From Scolanthus callimorphus (Eukaryota; Cnidaria; Anthozoa; Actiniaria; Edwardsiidae): DNA of 64,000 nucleotides. The position numbers were made by a program, and so were the translations under genes. The stretch lies in NCBI GenBank assembly GCA_033964015.1, contig CM066919.1, forward strand, positions 3,004,101 through 3,068,100, written 5' to 3'. The notes under the pieces are model-generated. The model saw only the letters and a list, made by a program, of their open reading frames with translations, was not told where the DNA came from and did no database searches. Below are positions 26,265 through 37,700 of the stretch, in pieces. Within the stretch, counting starts at the first letter, position 1. The number at the start of each line of letters is the position of its first letter.

Positions 26265-27689
26265 ATAAGATAAGCAATTTGGGCAAGTTACTTTTGCAAA
26301 GGAAGGACACAAATATTTGGGACACTTATTTATGTATATATGGCAGCGGTTCCCGCTAACAGGAAACGAAAACTCAAATTCGTTAGATTCCTACAAAGGG
26401 CGATGTTGCCACATTTGATTAAGACAGCAGTTGTTTTCGTTTTAAACCTTGTCTGTTTATCAAGCAAGATAGGTGATAATATAATAGCAAGCTCGGATTT
26501 TATATGCTTCACTAGCCAGATATGGTAACATTTTCACCATGCGCCAGAGCCCGGGCGGGGAGAATGTATATTTCAATTATATAATAAATGTCTGAGAGTG
26601 AATCTAAATTAATTCATAAGGCTGTTATTTATCAGCGATTCCTTCATATTTCTTAGTTGAACAAAATTAATCATATACACATCCATATAAACGTATATCT
26701 TCAATGATTGTTTATAAGGTATCAGCAGTGGCAAGACTTGGGGCAAAGTTGCCTTCTCCGGTTGCTATGCCAATGTCGTTGGTTAAGGTGGCTCTGTAGG
26801 CATTTCCGGAAATTAACATAATGGACAAATTAAAATGGAAATAGAATAATATAATGTCAATTAATTCCTATTTCAAATTTAAATGAAGATCTTGTCTTCA
26901 AGTTTTGCTATTCCAATTAAAAATCGAAACAAATTATAAACTAAATCAATAAAAGGGATTGTGATGGGCCGGCGCGATTGAGGTTTCTGTCTGACCCTAC
27001 AAGTCACCGCTTGGTATGCCTGGCAACTTTTTCTGAACTCAGTCTCAGGCGTAATACTAGACTTCCGCTGAAATTCAAACTTACAAATATGTCAAACATT
27101 GGATTCTGTCCTCTGTTAGGATTTTTCTTCCGTTTTAAACCCCCGCTCTCCCCGTGAACGAAAGTTACATGCTTTTGTAACTATAAAAACATATTTGGAA
27201 TCACAATTAAGTGGCTTTTAACATCCGGACAGAACGCAACGTTTGATGCTGTGAATTCCTTGGAAGTATTTATTCCAAAAGGGCGAAATATTAAACATAG
27301 AAGAATTTGTAGATAGCGAACAAATGTAGATATAAAATTTAAAGAATATTTGTGACAATCGAAATATGAAATAGACTATTATTTGTCCATTTTAGAACCT
27401 AAAATCTTGTAGCAAAATTCCGTAGGTTCTGTCGAACTCATTTTGTAAATTTGTAATAGATGTTCCAAGGCAGACGTAGCGTATGGTGTTATAATATGCG
27501 GTAGTATTTTTATGTTCTAGTTTCTCATTTCATAAACAAGAATGGACATTTTTATTGTGACAGATACAGTCCACTATATATTGTAAGACACAGCCATACA
27601 AATAAATGTTATTTACGTACGAAGTGAACAAGTGAATGTGTTTGTTGCGCATGCGCTAGATAAATTAATCATGGGTTCCTGCACAACAT

Positions 27690-27992
27690 CGTACCCTGAG
27701 CCCATCATTGTTTGGCCAGCGGCAAGATTCATGGCTCTGGGGGAATCCAAATTTGTGAGCATGCGTGGAGGATCAAGAGCAAAACGAAGTTGACACACCA
27801 AACTTCATGAAATGCAAGAAAAAAAAAAAACCGAACACCAATAAACAGTTAAAGAACTGAGATCTAACAGCGGCTTATGACAACATCGAGCAACTTTTTT
27901 AAAATCGGACGCCCAGAATTTGGGTCTAAAAAATCGATCCCCCCAGAGCCTTCAATCTTGCCGCTGGCCAAAAGATGACGGGCTCTGGGTAC
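27690..27992. mobile_element. About 300-bp MITE with about 52-bp inverted ends
   Basis: 27,691-27,743 (containing TTTGGCCAGCGGCAAGATTC and GGCTCTGGGGG) is the inverted partner of 27,940-27,991 (containing CAATCTTGCCGCTGGCCAAA). It is non-coding. Confidence 0.85.
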
Positions 27993-28607
27993 GAGATTAG
28001 GTCCTGGACATCCTCGTACCCGGCTCGTATTCTTCATAACTCCTGTTCTGTTGTATGGATCATCATCGAAAGTGGTCAGTACAATAATTTCAACAAGAGG
28101 TATATTTTAACATCGTTACCATGGCAACAACAACTTAATCGAAATCAGATTTCGAAAAATTATTTGTGGGTCAAGTTTGAAAGATATTCGTTGAAAAATA
28201 ACGAAGTTACAAATAGCAAGCCCTCATTTTAGAGCCATGCATTAATGCCACTGAGAAGGTAGATCGAAACACTTGCCAGCGGCGAAGGAGGGCTAAGTTC
28301 CAGTCAGCAAAAGTCAACACAGCAATATGGCCAACATAAACGTCAAAAATTACACGTAACAATATATCTTGCCGTCAAAGTAGAGATTTTCCCAGCCAGA
28401 AGCAAAGGGAGCAAAACCCAACAGCCAACAGTTTAACTGTACAACTGGCCAACAGCTACTCACACAACGAGACCCCTTCGATATAATGGGTTAAAACAGC
28501 GCATTTCGTCACTTTAAAGCGTGTAGAGAAAACTGATAAAGGTTTTCTTTAAAGATAAAGAGCTGGGAAGTCGACGCCTAAAATTAAAAACTACCATTCA
28601 CGAACAA

Positions 28608-29924
28608 CTTGGCCATCTACCCTGCAGGCCAACTATCCAGGAGGGAATCTGCCCAGCAGGCCAACTATCCAGCAGGCCATCTTTCCAACAGGTCATCTAC
28701 CCAACAGGCCAACTACCGAACAGGTCAACTACACAACAGCCCATCTACCGAACGGGACATCTACCCAACAGGCCATCTGACCAATATACGTAACAAGATA
28801 TATGGCCATCTGGCAATATTCGTAACACGATATCTACCAAAGAGGCAATTTAATTAACAGGCCATCTTCGCAGCAATATATCTACCAAAGAGGCCAACTA
28901 CCCAACAGGCCATCTACCCAGCAGGATTCCTTTCCACCAGGTCAACTACCTAACAGGCCAACTACACAACAGGCCAGCTCCAAACAGGCCAACTACTCAA
29001 CAGGCCAACTACCCAACAGGCCAACTACACAACAGGCCATCTACCCAACACGCCATCTACCCAGCAGGCAATTTACCCAACAGGCCAACTACCCAACAGG
29101 CCATCTACCCAACAGGCCGACTACTCAACAGGCCAACTACACAACAGGCCAACTAATCAACAGGCCCACTACTCAACCGACCAAGTACTCAACCGGCCAA
29201 GTACTCAACAGGCCAACTACCAAACTATTCAACAGGCCAACACACAACAGGCCCACTACTCAACCGGCCAAGTACACAAAAGCCAATTTACCTAACAGGC
29301 CAACTACTCAACAGGCCATCTACCCAACAGGCCGACTACTCAACAGGCAAACTACACAACAGGCCAACTACACAACAGACCAACTACTCAACCGGCCAAG
29401 TACACAACAGGCCAACTACCCAACAGACCCACTACTCAACCGGCCAAGTTCTCAACAGGCCAACTATCCAACTACACAACAGGCCATCTACCCAACAGGC
29501 CCACTACTCAACCGGCCAACTACTCAACAGGCCAAGTACTCAACAGGCCAACTGCACAACAGGCAATTTACCCAACAGGCCAACTACTCAACAGGCCATC
29601 TACCAAACAGGCCAACTACTCAACAGGCCAACTACTCAACACGCCAAGTACTCAACAGGCCAACTACACAACAGGCAATTTACCCAACAGGCCAACTACA
29701 CAACAGGCCATCTACCCAACAGGCCCACTACCCAACAGGCCAACTACCCAACAGGCCAACTACCCAACAGGCTAACTACTCAACAGGTCATCTACCCAAC
29801 AGGCAAACTACCCAGCAGGTCAACTACTCAACAGGCCAACTACTCAACAGGCCAACTACCCAACAGGCCAACTACTCAACAGGCCATCTACCAAACAGGC
29901 CAACTAGGCCAGCTACTCAACAGG
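28608..29924 (+). repeat. Host 16-bp satellite, left block
   Basis: Tandem units of about 16 bases, consensus CCAACTACCCAACAGG, with CATCTACC and CTACTCAA variants. The same satellite in the same orientation resumes at 48,157 after the 18.2-kb element, so the element split one satellite array. Confidence 0.93.
29919..29924 (+). repeat. Target-site duplication, left copy (AACAGG)
   Basis: This is the hexamer immediately before the element start AGTAGT; it is repeated directly after the element end. AACAGG is also part of every satellite unit, so a perfect match could partly be chance, but the position and length fit Polinton integration. Confidence 0.75.
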
Positions 29925-30240
29925 AGTAGTATATGATGTCGATCTACGCCACAAACCACGTGGTCGGGGATTGACACACACGTGGTCGGCGATTGACGCC
30001 TCAAACCACGTGGTCGGGGCTCTGAGTTGCTGATATGAATCACTAATTATGAATCACTACTTTATGAGTCACTAATTATGAGTCACTACTTTAATTGGTT
30101 CTACGCCTATTGGTTCTACGCCTATTGGTTCTACGCCACCAATTTATACGCCACCAATTTATAGCGCAGCACTTTATAGCGCATCACTTTATAGAGCATC
30201 ACTTATAGCGCATCACTTATAGCGCATCACTTATAACGCA
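29925..30240 (+). repeat. Terminal inverted repeat, left tip
   Basis: It is nearly identical, in reverse complement, to 47,870-48,156. It holds three CACGTG hexamers (29,957, 29,979 and 30,007), each in a CACGTGGTCGG context, then repeated AATCACTA and GAGTCACTA words and TTGGTTCTACGCC repeats. By analogy with protein-primed linear genomes the tip would be the replication origin; this is inferred, not shown. Confidence 0.85.
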
Positions 30241-31170
30241 TCACTTATAAACCATAACTTATAACCCATAACTTATAACCCATAACTTATAACCCATAAC
30301 TTATAACCCATAACTTATAACCCATAACTTATAACCCATAACTTATAACCCATAACTTATAAACCATAACTTATAACCCATAACTTATAACCCATAACTT
30401 ATAAACCATAACTTATAACCCATAACTTATAACGCATCACTTATAAACCATAACTTATAACCCATAACTTATAAACCATAACTTATAACCCATAACTTAT
30501 AACCCATAACTTATAACCCATAACTTATGAACCAATACTTATAAACCAATACTTATAAACCAATACTTATAAACCAATACTTATAAACCAATACTTATAA
30601 ACCAATACTTTATAAACCAATACTTATAAACCTTGGTTGTTTTTTGTTTTTGTGTGTATACTCGTATAACCATGATAGTGCAATGCCACCTATGAACGTT
30701 TCCTTTAATGAAAGGAGTGCAATGTCCTAGGGGCTATCTGGTCACCAGCGTAATGATCTGTAAGTTGCGAATGAGTAAAATATTGTTTTTGACACGAGAA
30801 AATAAAACTCATATCTCCAAGCCACCGTGTAATGTTCTTTTTATTATATAGACAAACCAGAAAAAATATCCCAAATTGATTTTCAAGCATTTTTGTTTTG
30901 TTAGATATCCTCACTAGTGAGGATATGGAAAATATGTCACTGAGGACCCGGATGTAGCTTCGTATGAGATCTACGAGTGGCGTATTTCCCAGTAAAACAC
31001 TCGTGTCTATATAATAAAACCAATACTTATAAACCAATACTTATCAACCATAACTTATAAACCATAACTTATAACCCATAACTTATAAACCATAACTTAT
31101 AACCCATAACTAATAACCCATAACTTATAAACCATAACTTATAAACCATAACTTATAAACCAATACTTTA
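30240..31170 (+). repeat. 14-bp tandem repeat array, left arm
   Basis: The units are CTTATAACCCATAA and CTTATAAACCAATA. The mirror array in the right arm is 47,262-47,900. The left array is split by an unrelated 387-bp insert at 30,633-31,019. Confidence 0.93.
30633..31019. mobile_element. Insert within the left 14-bp array
   Basis: The 14-bp array continues on both sides and the right arm lacks the insert. Its segment at 30,770-30,850 (GACACGAGAAAATAAA and CAAGCCACCGTGTAAT) recurs at 51,243-51,310 and inverted at 50,064-50,110, so it belongs to a dispersed host family. It also contains the 14-base palindrome ATCCTCACTAGTGAGGAT. Confidence 0.8.
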
Positions 31171-32673
31171 TTGCCAACGAGCCAGCCGAGCGAAGACGCG
31201 AGGCTGGCGAGGCGGCAGCATCATAGAGCCGTACGAGGTTCAGGCGAAAGAAATCTCGATTGAGCGTAACTTAAGTCAATATTAAATGACGTAATGTCTA
31301 GAAGCAGCCGAGAAAGCCAATTGTAGTACGCGTTCTTTACAAGTATTGCTCGGCACCGTGTCATGTGACTACCAGAGCCAATCGTAGCGCGTGCTTTTTG
31401 CTGATCGGATCATGTGACTTCAAAAGCCAATCGTCGTGCGTGTTCTTTGCTGACTTGATACTACCAAGCTTGCATTCGTCTCGTGGTGATTTTCGGCGAT
31501 GTCGCGAGAGGAAAGGTTTGAAAAAATCCTGTGTTTCACTAGAGATTTAAGTTGTTCGCGTTCATTTTTACCCATAACACATTTGTGTACTTCAGAGGAG
31601 TGCCTTTTGAGAAGCAGCGTGTTCCAGTTTGAGCAAGCAAGCTCAAAATCGGGTAGCAAGCCAAGAATTTTGTCGAGAGCTAACGTTGGCGAGCGTGCCG
31701 AAAAACCTTTTCCGAAACAAAAATTGTAATTGTAATAATTCACTACATTTCATTGGGCCTGCGTGCCAAAAAGCAAAGCAATTGAACAAAGCATTGATAC
31801 GATCACACAAAAGTAAATAATTAGCAAACTGGTTGTCTGATTGATTTGGGTCAAAGGAGGTATGAAAGAACGCACAAGAACTCAACTGACATGATCCTCT
31901 TGTTGTTGATGCTGTTATTCTCGCATAATTATGCTTACGATAGTCATAGTTACCAATCACATTCAGCATCTCCACATGTATATCAAAATTATATCAGTGT
32001 CACTATATTCAGATTTAAGGGGAGATATTTGTCTAGGCGGATTCCTTACGCTTCAAGTGGAGTTTCAACATCTTCGCCATTTCAAACAAAAGGCTCATAT
32101 TATGAATGGGAATATTTATATGTTCTAGAAACTGCTGAATCTTTTAAGGAAAACAACAGTTTTGTCATGTGATAGTCTGTATCAAGGGTCTTTAGGCAGA
32201 GATCATTTCCAAAATTATTGCTTGAGCCATTCTGGAAAATTTTCTTGTGCAGTGGATTGTCTTTGGAACTGTGCCGTTAATGTCAAAACGAAACACTAAA
32301 GAATAAAACATTTTCTTTCAACTTTTGTTTTAATTTCTGACTCGCTTCATAACGTTTTGTGATACACCTATTTCATAAAATGTTGCTCTCTGGGATCCAT
32401 GTTAATTTTAAAAAAAGAGAGGTATTTGCAAACATGATGCTTTGCGATCTATGAAATACGCATAGCCGATCAACGCGCGAAAGCAACTTTTTGAAATAGG
32501 TGTATACTGTAAGCAATATTCACAGACACTATCTGGCATTCAGTAGAAAAAGTTGATCTACAAAGCAGGTTTAAATCAGCCTCAGCAGCTGTAAAAAAAA
32601 CCACTTTGTGAAAAGGGCATAACATGATTCTCGGTTCTGTTGCTCGTTGGCACTTAGCGAGAGCTACAACTAG
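31171..32673. mobile_element. About 1.5-kb insert in the left arm only
   Basis: The right arm reads straight from the 14-bp array into TCTATAAAAGCTGATG; the left arm is interrupted by this segment. TGCCAACGAGC at 31,172 is mirrored by GCTCGTTGGCA at 32,642, which suggests inverted ends. About three direct repeats of AGCCAATCGT with a GTGTTCTTTGCTGA-like tail lie at 31,313-31,460, and ACACCTATTTCA is inverted between 32,365 and 32,505. No recognisable protein is present. Confidence 0.7.
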
Positions 32674-32827
32674 TCTATAAAAGCTGATGTGTGAGCGATT
32701 TGAGGTATTCACAAATCCAAGATGCCATTATTCGGAGCAAGGGATCAATTTGAGCAGAGTGGAAGCTTCGTAGTGAGGTTGGTAGACTAATTATAAATTC
32801 ATAAATAATATGTAACCTAAAATTTCG

Positions 32828-33575
32828 ATCGGAAGGTCTTCGGAAAGTATTCGGAAGTGCTCGGAAGTGTTCGGGAAATGTTCGGAAGATCATCGGGAGT
32901 GTTCGGAATAGCTTCGGAAAGTGTTCGGAAGATCATCGGAAGTGCTCGGAAGGTCTTCGGAAAGTATTCGTAAGTGCTCGGAAGGTCTTCGGAAAGTGAT
33001 CGGATGGTCTTCGGAAGTGCTCGGAAGGTCTTCGGAAGTGTTCGGAAGGTCTTCGGAACTGTTCGGAAGATCATCGGAAGTGTTCGGGAGAACTTCGGAA
33101 GATCATCGGAAGTGTTCGGAAGGTCTTCGGAAAGTGTTCGGAAGTGTTCGGAAGGTCTTCGGAAGTGTTCGGAAGTTCTTCGGGAAGTGTTCGGAAGGTC
33201 TTCGGAAAGTGTTCGGAAGATCGTCAGAAATGCTCGGATGGTCTTCGGAAGATCGTCGGAAGATCTTCGGAAGTGTTCGGAAAGTGTTCGGAAGACCTTC
33301 GGAAAGTGTTCGGAGGATCTTCGGAAGTGCTCGGAAAGTCTTCGGAAGGTCTTCAGAAGTGTGCGGGTGATCTTTGGAAGTGTTCGGAAAGTGTTAGGAA
33401 GTGCTCGGAAGGTCTTCGGAAGGTCTTCGGAAGGTCTTCGGAAGTGCTCGGAAGATCATCGGATGTCTTCGGAAGATGTTCGGAAGATCTTCGGAAGTGT
33501 TCGGAAAGTGTTCGGAAGTGTTCGGAAAGTGTTCGGAAGGCCTTCGGAAGTGTTCGGAAAGTGTTCGGAAATTAT
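32828..33575 (+). repeat. TTCGGAAG-type tandem repeat, left arm
   Basis: It is made of TTCGGAAGTG, TTCGGAAGGTC, TTCGGAAGATCA and TTCGGAAAGTG blocks. The mirror copy is 46,655-47,105 in the right arm. Open frames such as SSEVFGRSSE and SVRKVFG are a by-product of the repeat. Confidence 0.93.
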
Positions 33576-33809
33576 CCTATGTATCCTACTTGTCCTAGTA
33601 AGTGTCCTACTTGTCCTAGTAGTGTCCTACTTGTCCTAGTAGTGTCCTATCTGTCCTACTTGCCCTATTTGTCCTGTCTGTCCTAGTGTCCTATCTGTCC
33701 TAGTGTCCTACTTGTCCTAGTAGTGTCCTATTTGTCCTAGTAGTGTCCTAGTAGTGTCCTAGTGTCCCACTTGTCTTAGTAGTGTCCTAGTGTCCTATGA
33801 GGAGGATAA
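33575..33809 (+). repeat. TCCTACTTGTCCTAGTAGTG tandem repeat
   Basis: Degenerate units of about 10 and 20 bases directly follow the TTCGGAAG array. They are present in the left arm only; the right arm joins the TTCGGAAG array directly to GCAACCAATCAAATTACAGG. Confidence 0.88.
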
Positions 33810-33815
33810 GGCTAG

Positions 33816-34608
33816 CAAAAGCTCATGATGTAAAAGCGTGAAACGAGCATTGTACTCGACCCACTCCATTTTCTCAAGTGTAGTTATTTTTAGATTTGCC
33901 TAATTTACATATTCCGCGAAATCCGGCAACTAAATGGTGGAAAAAATCCCCAAACCTCTATCTAAACGCCGTCCTTGTGAGGTTTTATCTGTTTCCATTC
34001 CATTTGAAACCCATTCCTTATTTTTTCCAATTAAAAGTAACCATAAGAAGTGTCAAGACGCAAATTTTTAAAGCAATGTGTCGAAGCCTTGGCCTGATCG
34101 AACCGAACTTAGGATATTCGAAAACATAAATGGCAGTCTCCCGGTGTCGAAAAGCACACAGTGGTTTTGGAAAGATATAATCTTCTTGAAATAGCTTTGG
34201 AGATCTGTACTGTGAGGTCTTTATCATGAAGCGGATCGCCAGACAATTATGAATATATATGATGATTCTGACAACAGTAAATATCGGTGCGAGCGAAATT
34301 CTATTAAATTTTTAAAAACCTCTTCTTCTGACTCCAAGCTCTCTTCTGATTATTAACTCCTTTCCTCTGATTCTGATTTTTCTTCTAGTTTGCTGCTTTC
34401 GAAATAATCGCTGCTAGTAGTACTCTCACTTCCCTCCGCCGTCTCGTCCGCCATTTTTAATTCATTTGAAATATGCGAGCTGTTACAGAGCGAGCGCTGT
34501 GATTGGTCAGTTCTTCGCGGGAAGGGTTCTAAAAATAACATCACTTGTGAAAATGGAGTGGATATACCCCAATGACAGCGATTCACGCTTTTACATCATG
34601 AGCTTTTG
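33816..34608. mobile_element. 793-bp DNA transposon nested in the left arm, 6-bp target duplication
   Basis: The ends CAAAAGCTCATGATGTAAAA and its mirror TTTTACATCATGAGCTTTTG (inverted repeat about 27 bp, imperfect to about 60) are flanked by GGCTAG at 33,810-33,815 and 34,609-34,614. On the minus strand 34,353-34,586 there is a 77-residue frame whose end is Ser/Glu-rich (MADETAEGSES onward) and might be the start of a lost transposase. The superfamily is not assigned. Confidence 0.85.
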
Positions 34609-34689
34609 GGCTAGACATTAGGGTACAAAGGTCAATTTACCAGCGGATCGAAATCCACCAATCAGAAGGCTAGAATCACGCAACCAATC

Positions 34690-34795
34690 AAATTACAGGG
34701 ATTTCGATGACGTCATTCCACTAGTATATAAAGGCGAGAGCTCAGTTTGAGATCACAGTTGTCCTCTGTTCATCGTTGTAGGAGGAAGAAGAAAG
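34690..34795 (+). promoter_or_regulatory. Likely promoter and 5' leader of the left polymerase gene
   Basis: TGACGTCA (CRE-like) at about 34,709, then TATATAAAGG at about 34,724-34,733, lies some 65 bases before the ATG at 34,796. The same block is kept in mirror image at 46,540-46,640 in the right arm. The assignment rests on motif match only. Confidence 0.55.
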
Positions 34796-37700
34796 ATGTC
34801 GGGAATAAGTGAGGAAGATGAAATAGAAGGGGCACTCCGAATATTGAAGAAAATTATGGAAGAAGAAGAAGAAGTAATGGCGGCGAGAGAACAAGAAACA
34901 TCTCTTGGAGATATGTTGGAAGGAGAACAGAGGGAATTGTATGATATGAAGGAGGAACAACAACCTACCTGGATAGATCAGTTTGAGTTGGGAGAACTAC
35001 CACCTCCATCGCCACAAGTGGAAGTAGAAGAGGAAGGGCATGCTATCGATGTTATCGATTGGATCATGCAAGATGATGGTGACGTAGATATGGCACAAAG
35101 TGTTGAAGAGCTCTTTGAACGGTATTTGAATGACCAACCGCCACCACAACCACCACCACCACCACAAGTGGAAGTAGAAGAGGAAGGGCATGCTATCGAT
35201 GTTATCGATTGGATCATGCAAGACGATATTGATATGGCACAAAGTTTTGTTCATCAACAGCATTTGACTACCGATAGACCACAAACACCACAGCTATCAC
35301 CACCACTACCATCACAGCCAATACCGTCACCACCACAAGATGTTTACAATCAACCACCACCACCACCATCACCACAAGATGTTGAAAATCAAATTGGAAG
35401 AGGTGTCAAGCGTACCCATGATGAGCAGAGGAGGAGGTTGAGGAGGATGATATTTCGTACCAATTGAATGAAGTCCACAGTCGGCATTCGCGTAAGATGA
35501 AAACCGATTGTACTGATTATGATTTAAACATCAATCTTCCTTTACGGTCAACTGTCCAAGAGGCCATGCAAGATGTAGAGCGTGTCCTTGACAGTGTGCT
35601 AGAAGAAACGCTCAAAGGTGTACCTAACAAGGACTTTGCACGCGTGACCTTGAATGCTCCAGCTCTGAAGAATCCCATATCGTTACCGTTTATCCTACGG
35701 GAACAGTTGACACCGCAAAGGATTATGGGACAGATTGAAACCATTGTGCAATCTAACGAGGAATTTGTTCTCAATGGCCAGTTTCAGTTGCACGTGATAC
35801 GAGCACGTACACCCCGTGGTGGTCATGGTGGATATGATGATGATGATGATGACGATGACGATGATGTCCCAACTGGTGAGAAGAAGAAAAAGCACTCTAA
35901 CAAGAATAGGAAAAGCTTGGATTGTGCGGATCCGGAAGTATGGACGAAGATGAAGACGAGCATAGTTCGAGTACGTAATCGGGATAATCTTTGTGCTGCA
36001 CGTGCGATCGCGATTGGAATCGCCTTCCATACCGGAACAACACAGGAGTATAAGAACATGTATAAACAGTGGTCAGGAAACAGAGATAATGGTACACAAC
36101 GTAAAAGAGCGAAAGAGTTGCACCAGCAAGCTGACGTCCCTGAAGAAAAGTGCGGTATTCCAGAACTGAAAAAGTTCCAAACGTATTTGGCTCCACAAGG
36201 GATTAAGCTCTGCCTCGTGTCCAGAGAGAATATGAATGGTATTATTGGCAAGGTGCTTTGGAGGAGGAGCCTAAATATCATTTGTACTTGTACCACGAAG
36301 AAGGCCATTACCATTTTATCACTAGCATGCAAGGTTTCCTGGGAAGAAGCTACTTCTGTATCAAATGTAACAAGGGCCACTCAGATCAAGGCAAGCACAA
36401 ATGCAATATCCGATGTAGTGCTTGTGGTGAAAAGAACTGTTCTCCTCAGAGTGTCGATGATGGTACCAAACGATGGAACTGGCGACATTGTACCGACTGT
36501 AACCGTTACTTCCGTACCCAGCAATGTTTTGACAACCATCGTCGCGTGAAAAAGCATGGTCCCGCGAATAATCAGAAGGAATGGTCACAGTGTCAAAAGA
36601 TACACAAGTGTGAAGAATGTCTTACGAGGTTTGATGTCTTAGACAAGAGACGGCAAGGCAAGCCTCACAAGTGTGGTGAATACGTGTGTCACGTCTGCAA
36701 AAAGATGGTCGACAAGGATCACTTATGTTATGTTCCCGTAGGAGCAGCAGCAGCAGTGACCGGACGGAAGAAGAAGAACGAGGAGGAGGAGGATCAATTG
36801 CGGCTCATTATCTTTGATTTTGAGGCACAACCCATGGGTACGCAACATCGGGTCAATTTTGTGGGTGTCCAGAAACTGTGTGAGGACTGTCGTGATCTTC
36901 CCTTAGACTCACATCCTACTTGTGACACGTGCGGATTGCGTAAACGTGGTTTCCAAGGGGAACAAGCTCTGGACGAGTTTTGTCAATGGTTGTTTGGTGG
37001 AAGCAATGCAGGATACACGTGTTTGGCACACAACTTTAAAGGGTACGATTCCTATCCTATCTTGGAGTACTTGTTCAAGAATGCATTCAAGCCTACTGTT
37101 ATTTTTAATGGAGGAAAGATCATGATGCTTGGACTCCCAGATCTCAAGATCAGTATGAAGTGCACGTTGAATTATCTCCAGATGGCATTGCGTCAACTTC
37201 CCAAAGCTATGGGATTTGATCAAGAGGTGCGCAAAGGCGACTTTCCACATTTCTTCAACACCCCAGAGAACCAAACGTACGTGGGACCTATGCCTGATCT
37301 CAAGTATTATGGCATTGAAAACATGACGAAGAAAGATGCTGATGCGTTACGCACGTGGTACGAGAACGAAGTCGCACGTGGGGCCGTGTTCAATTTCCAA
37401 GAAGAACTGGCGTCTTATTGTCATCAAGACGTTGAAGTGCTGAAGAAAGCTGTGTTGGCCTTTGACAAGCTTACCATGGCAACGGGTGACGTCCACCCGT
37501 TTCACACGTCGGTCACTATTGCATCGTTGTGCAGTCTTATTTTGCGCACCAAATTTCTCAAGGCCAACACTGTTGCTGTGATTCCTGCTCAAGGATACCG
37601 TGGACGCGACGTGCACTCGCTCAAAGCATTGCAGTGGCTCGAGTACAGGCACATCACTGATGGAGTGCACATTCGTCACGCTGGCACGAGCGAAGGGGAA

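Larger units (their letters stand above)
25498..28600. other. Intergenic region downstream of MED13
   Basis: AT-rich with no protein-like frame. It contains a MITE at 26,040-26,264 and an inverted-repeat element at 27,690-27,992. No other structure is supported. Confidence 0.55.

Noticed and set aside
28608..29924. CRISPR-like regular repeats
   Set aside because: Direct 16-bp tandem units without unique spacers, in an animal-type genome with introns; a satellite.
32817..33686. Frames such as SSEVFGRSSE and SVRKVFGSVRKVF in both arms
   Set aside because: By-products of the TTCGGAAG repeat, open in several frames; no start context or non-repeat domain.
35517..36380. Minus-strand frames overlapping the left polymerase N-terminus (and their mirror images at 44.7-45.8 kb)
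   Set aside because: Shadows of the coding strand; the sense frames carry the conserved motifs.
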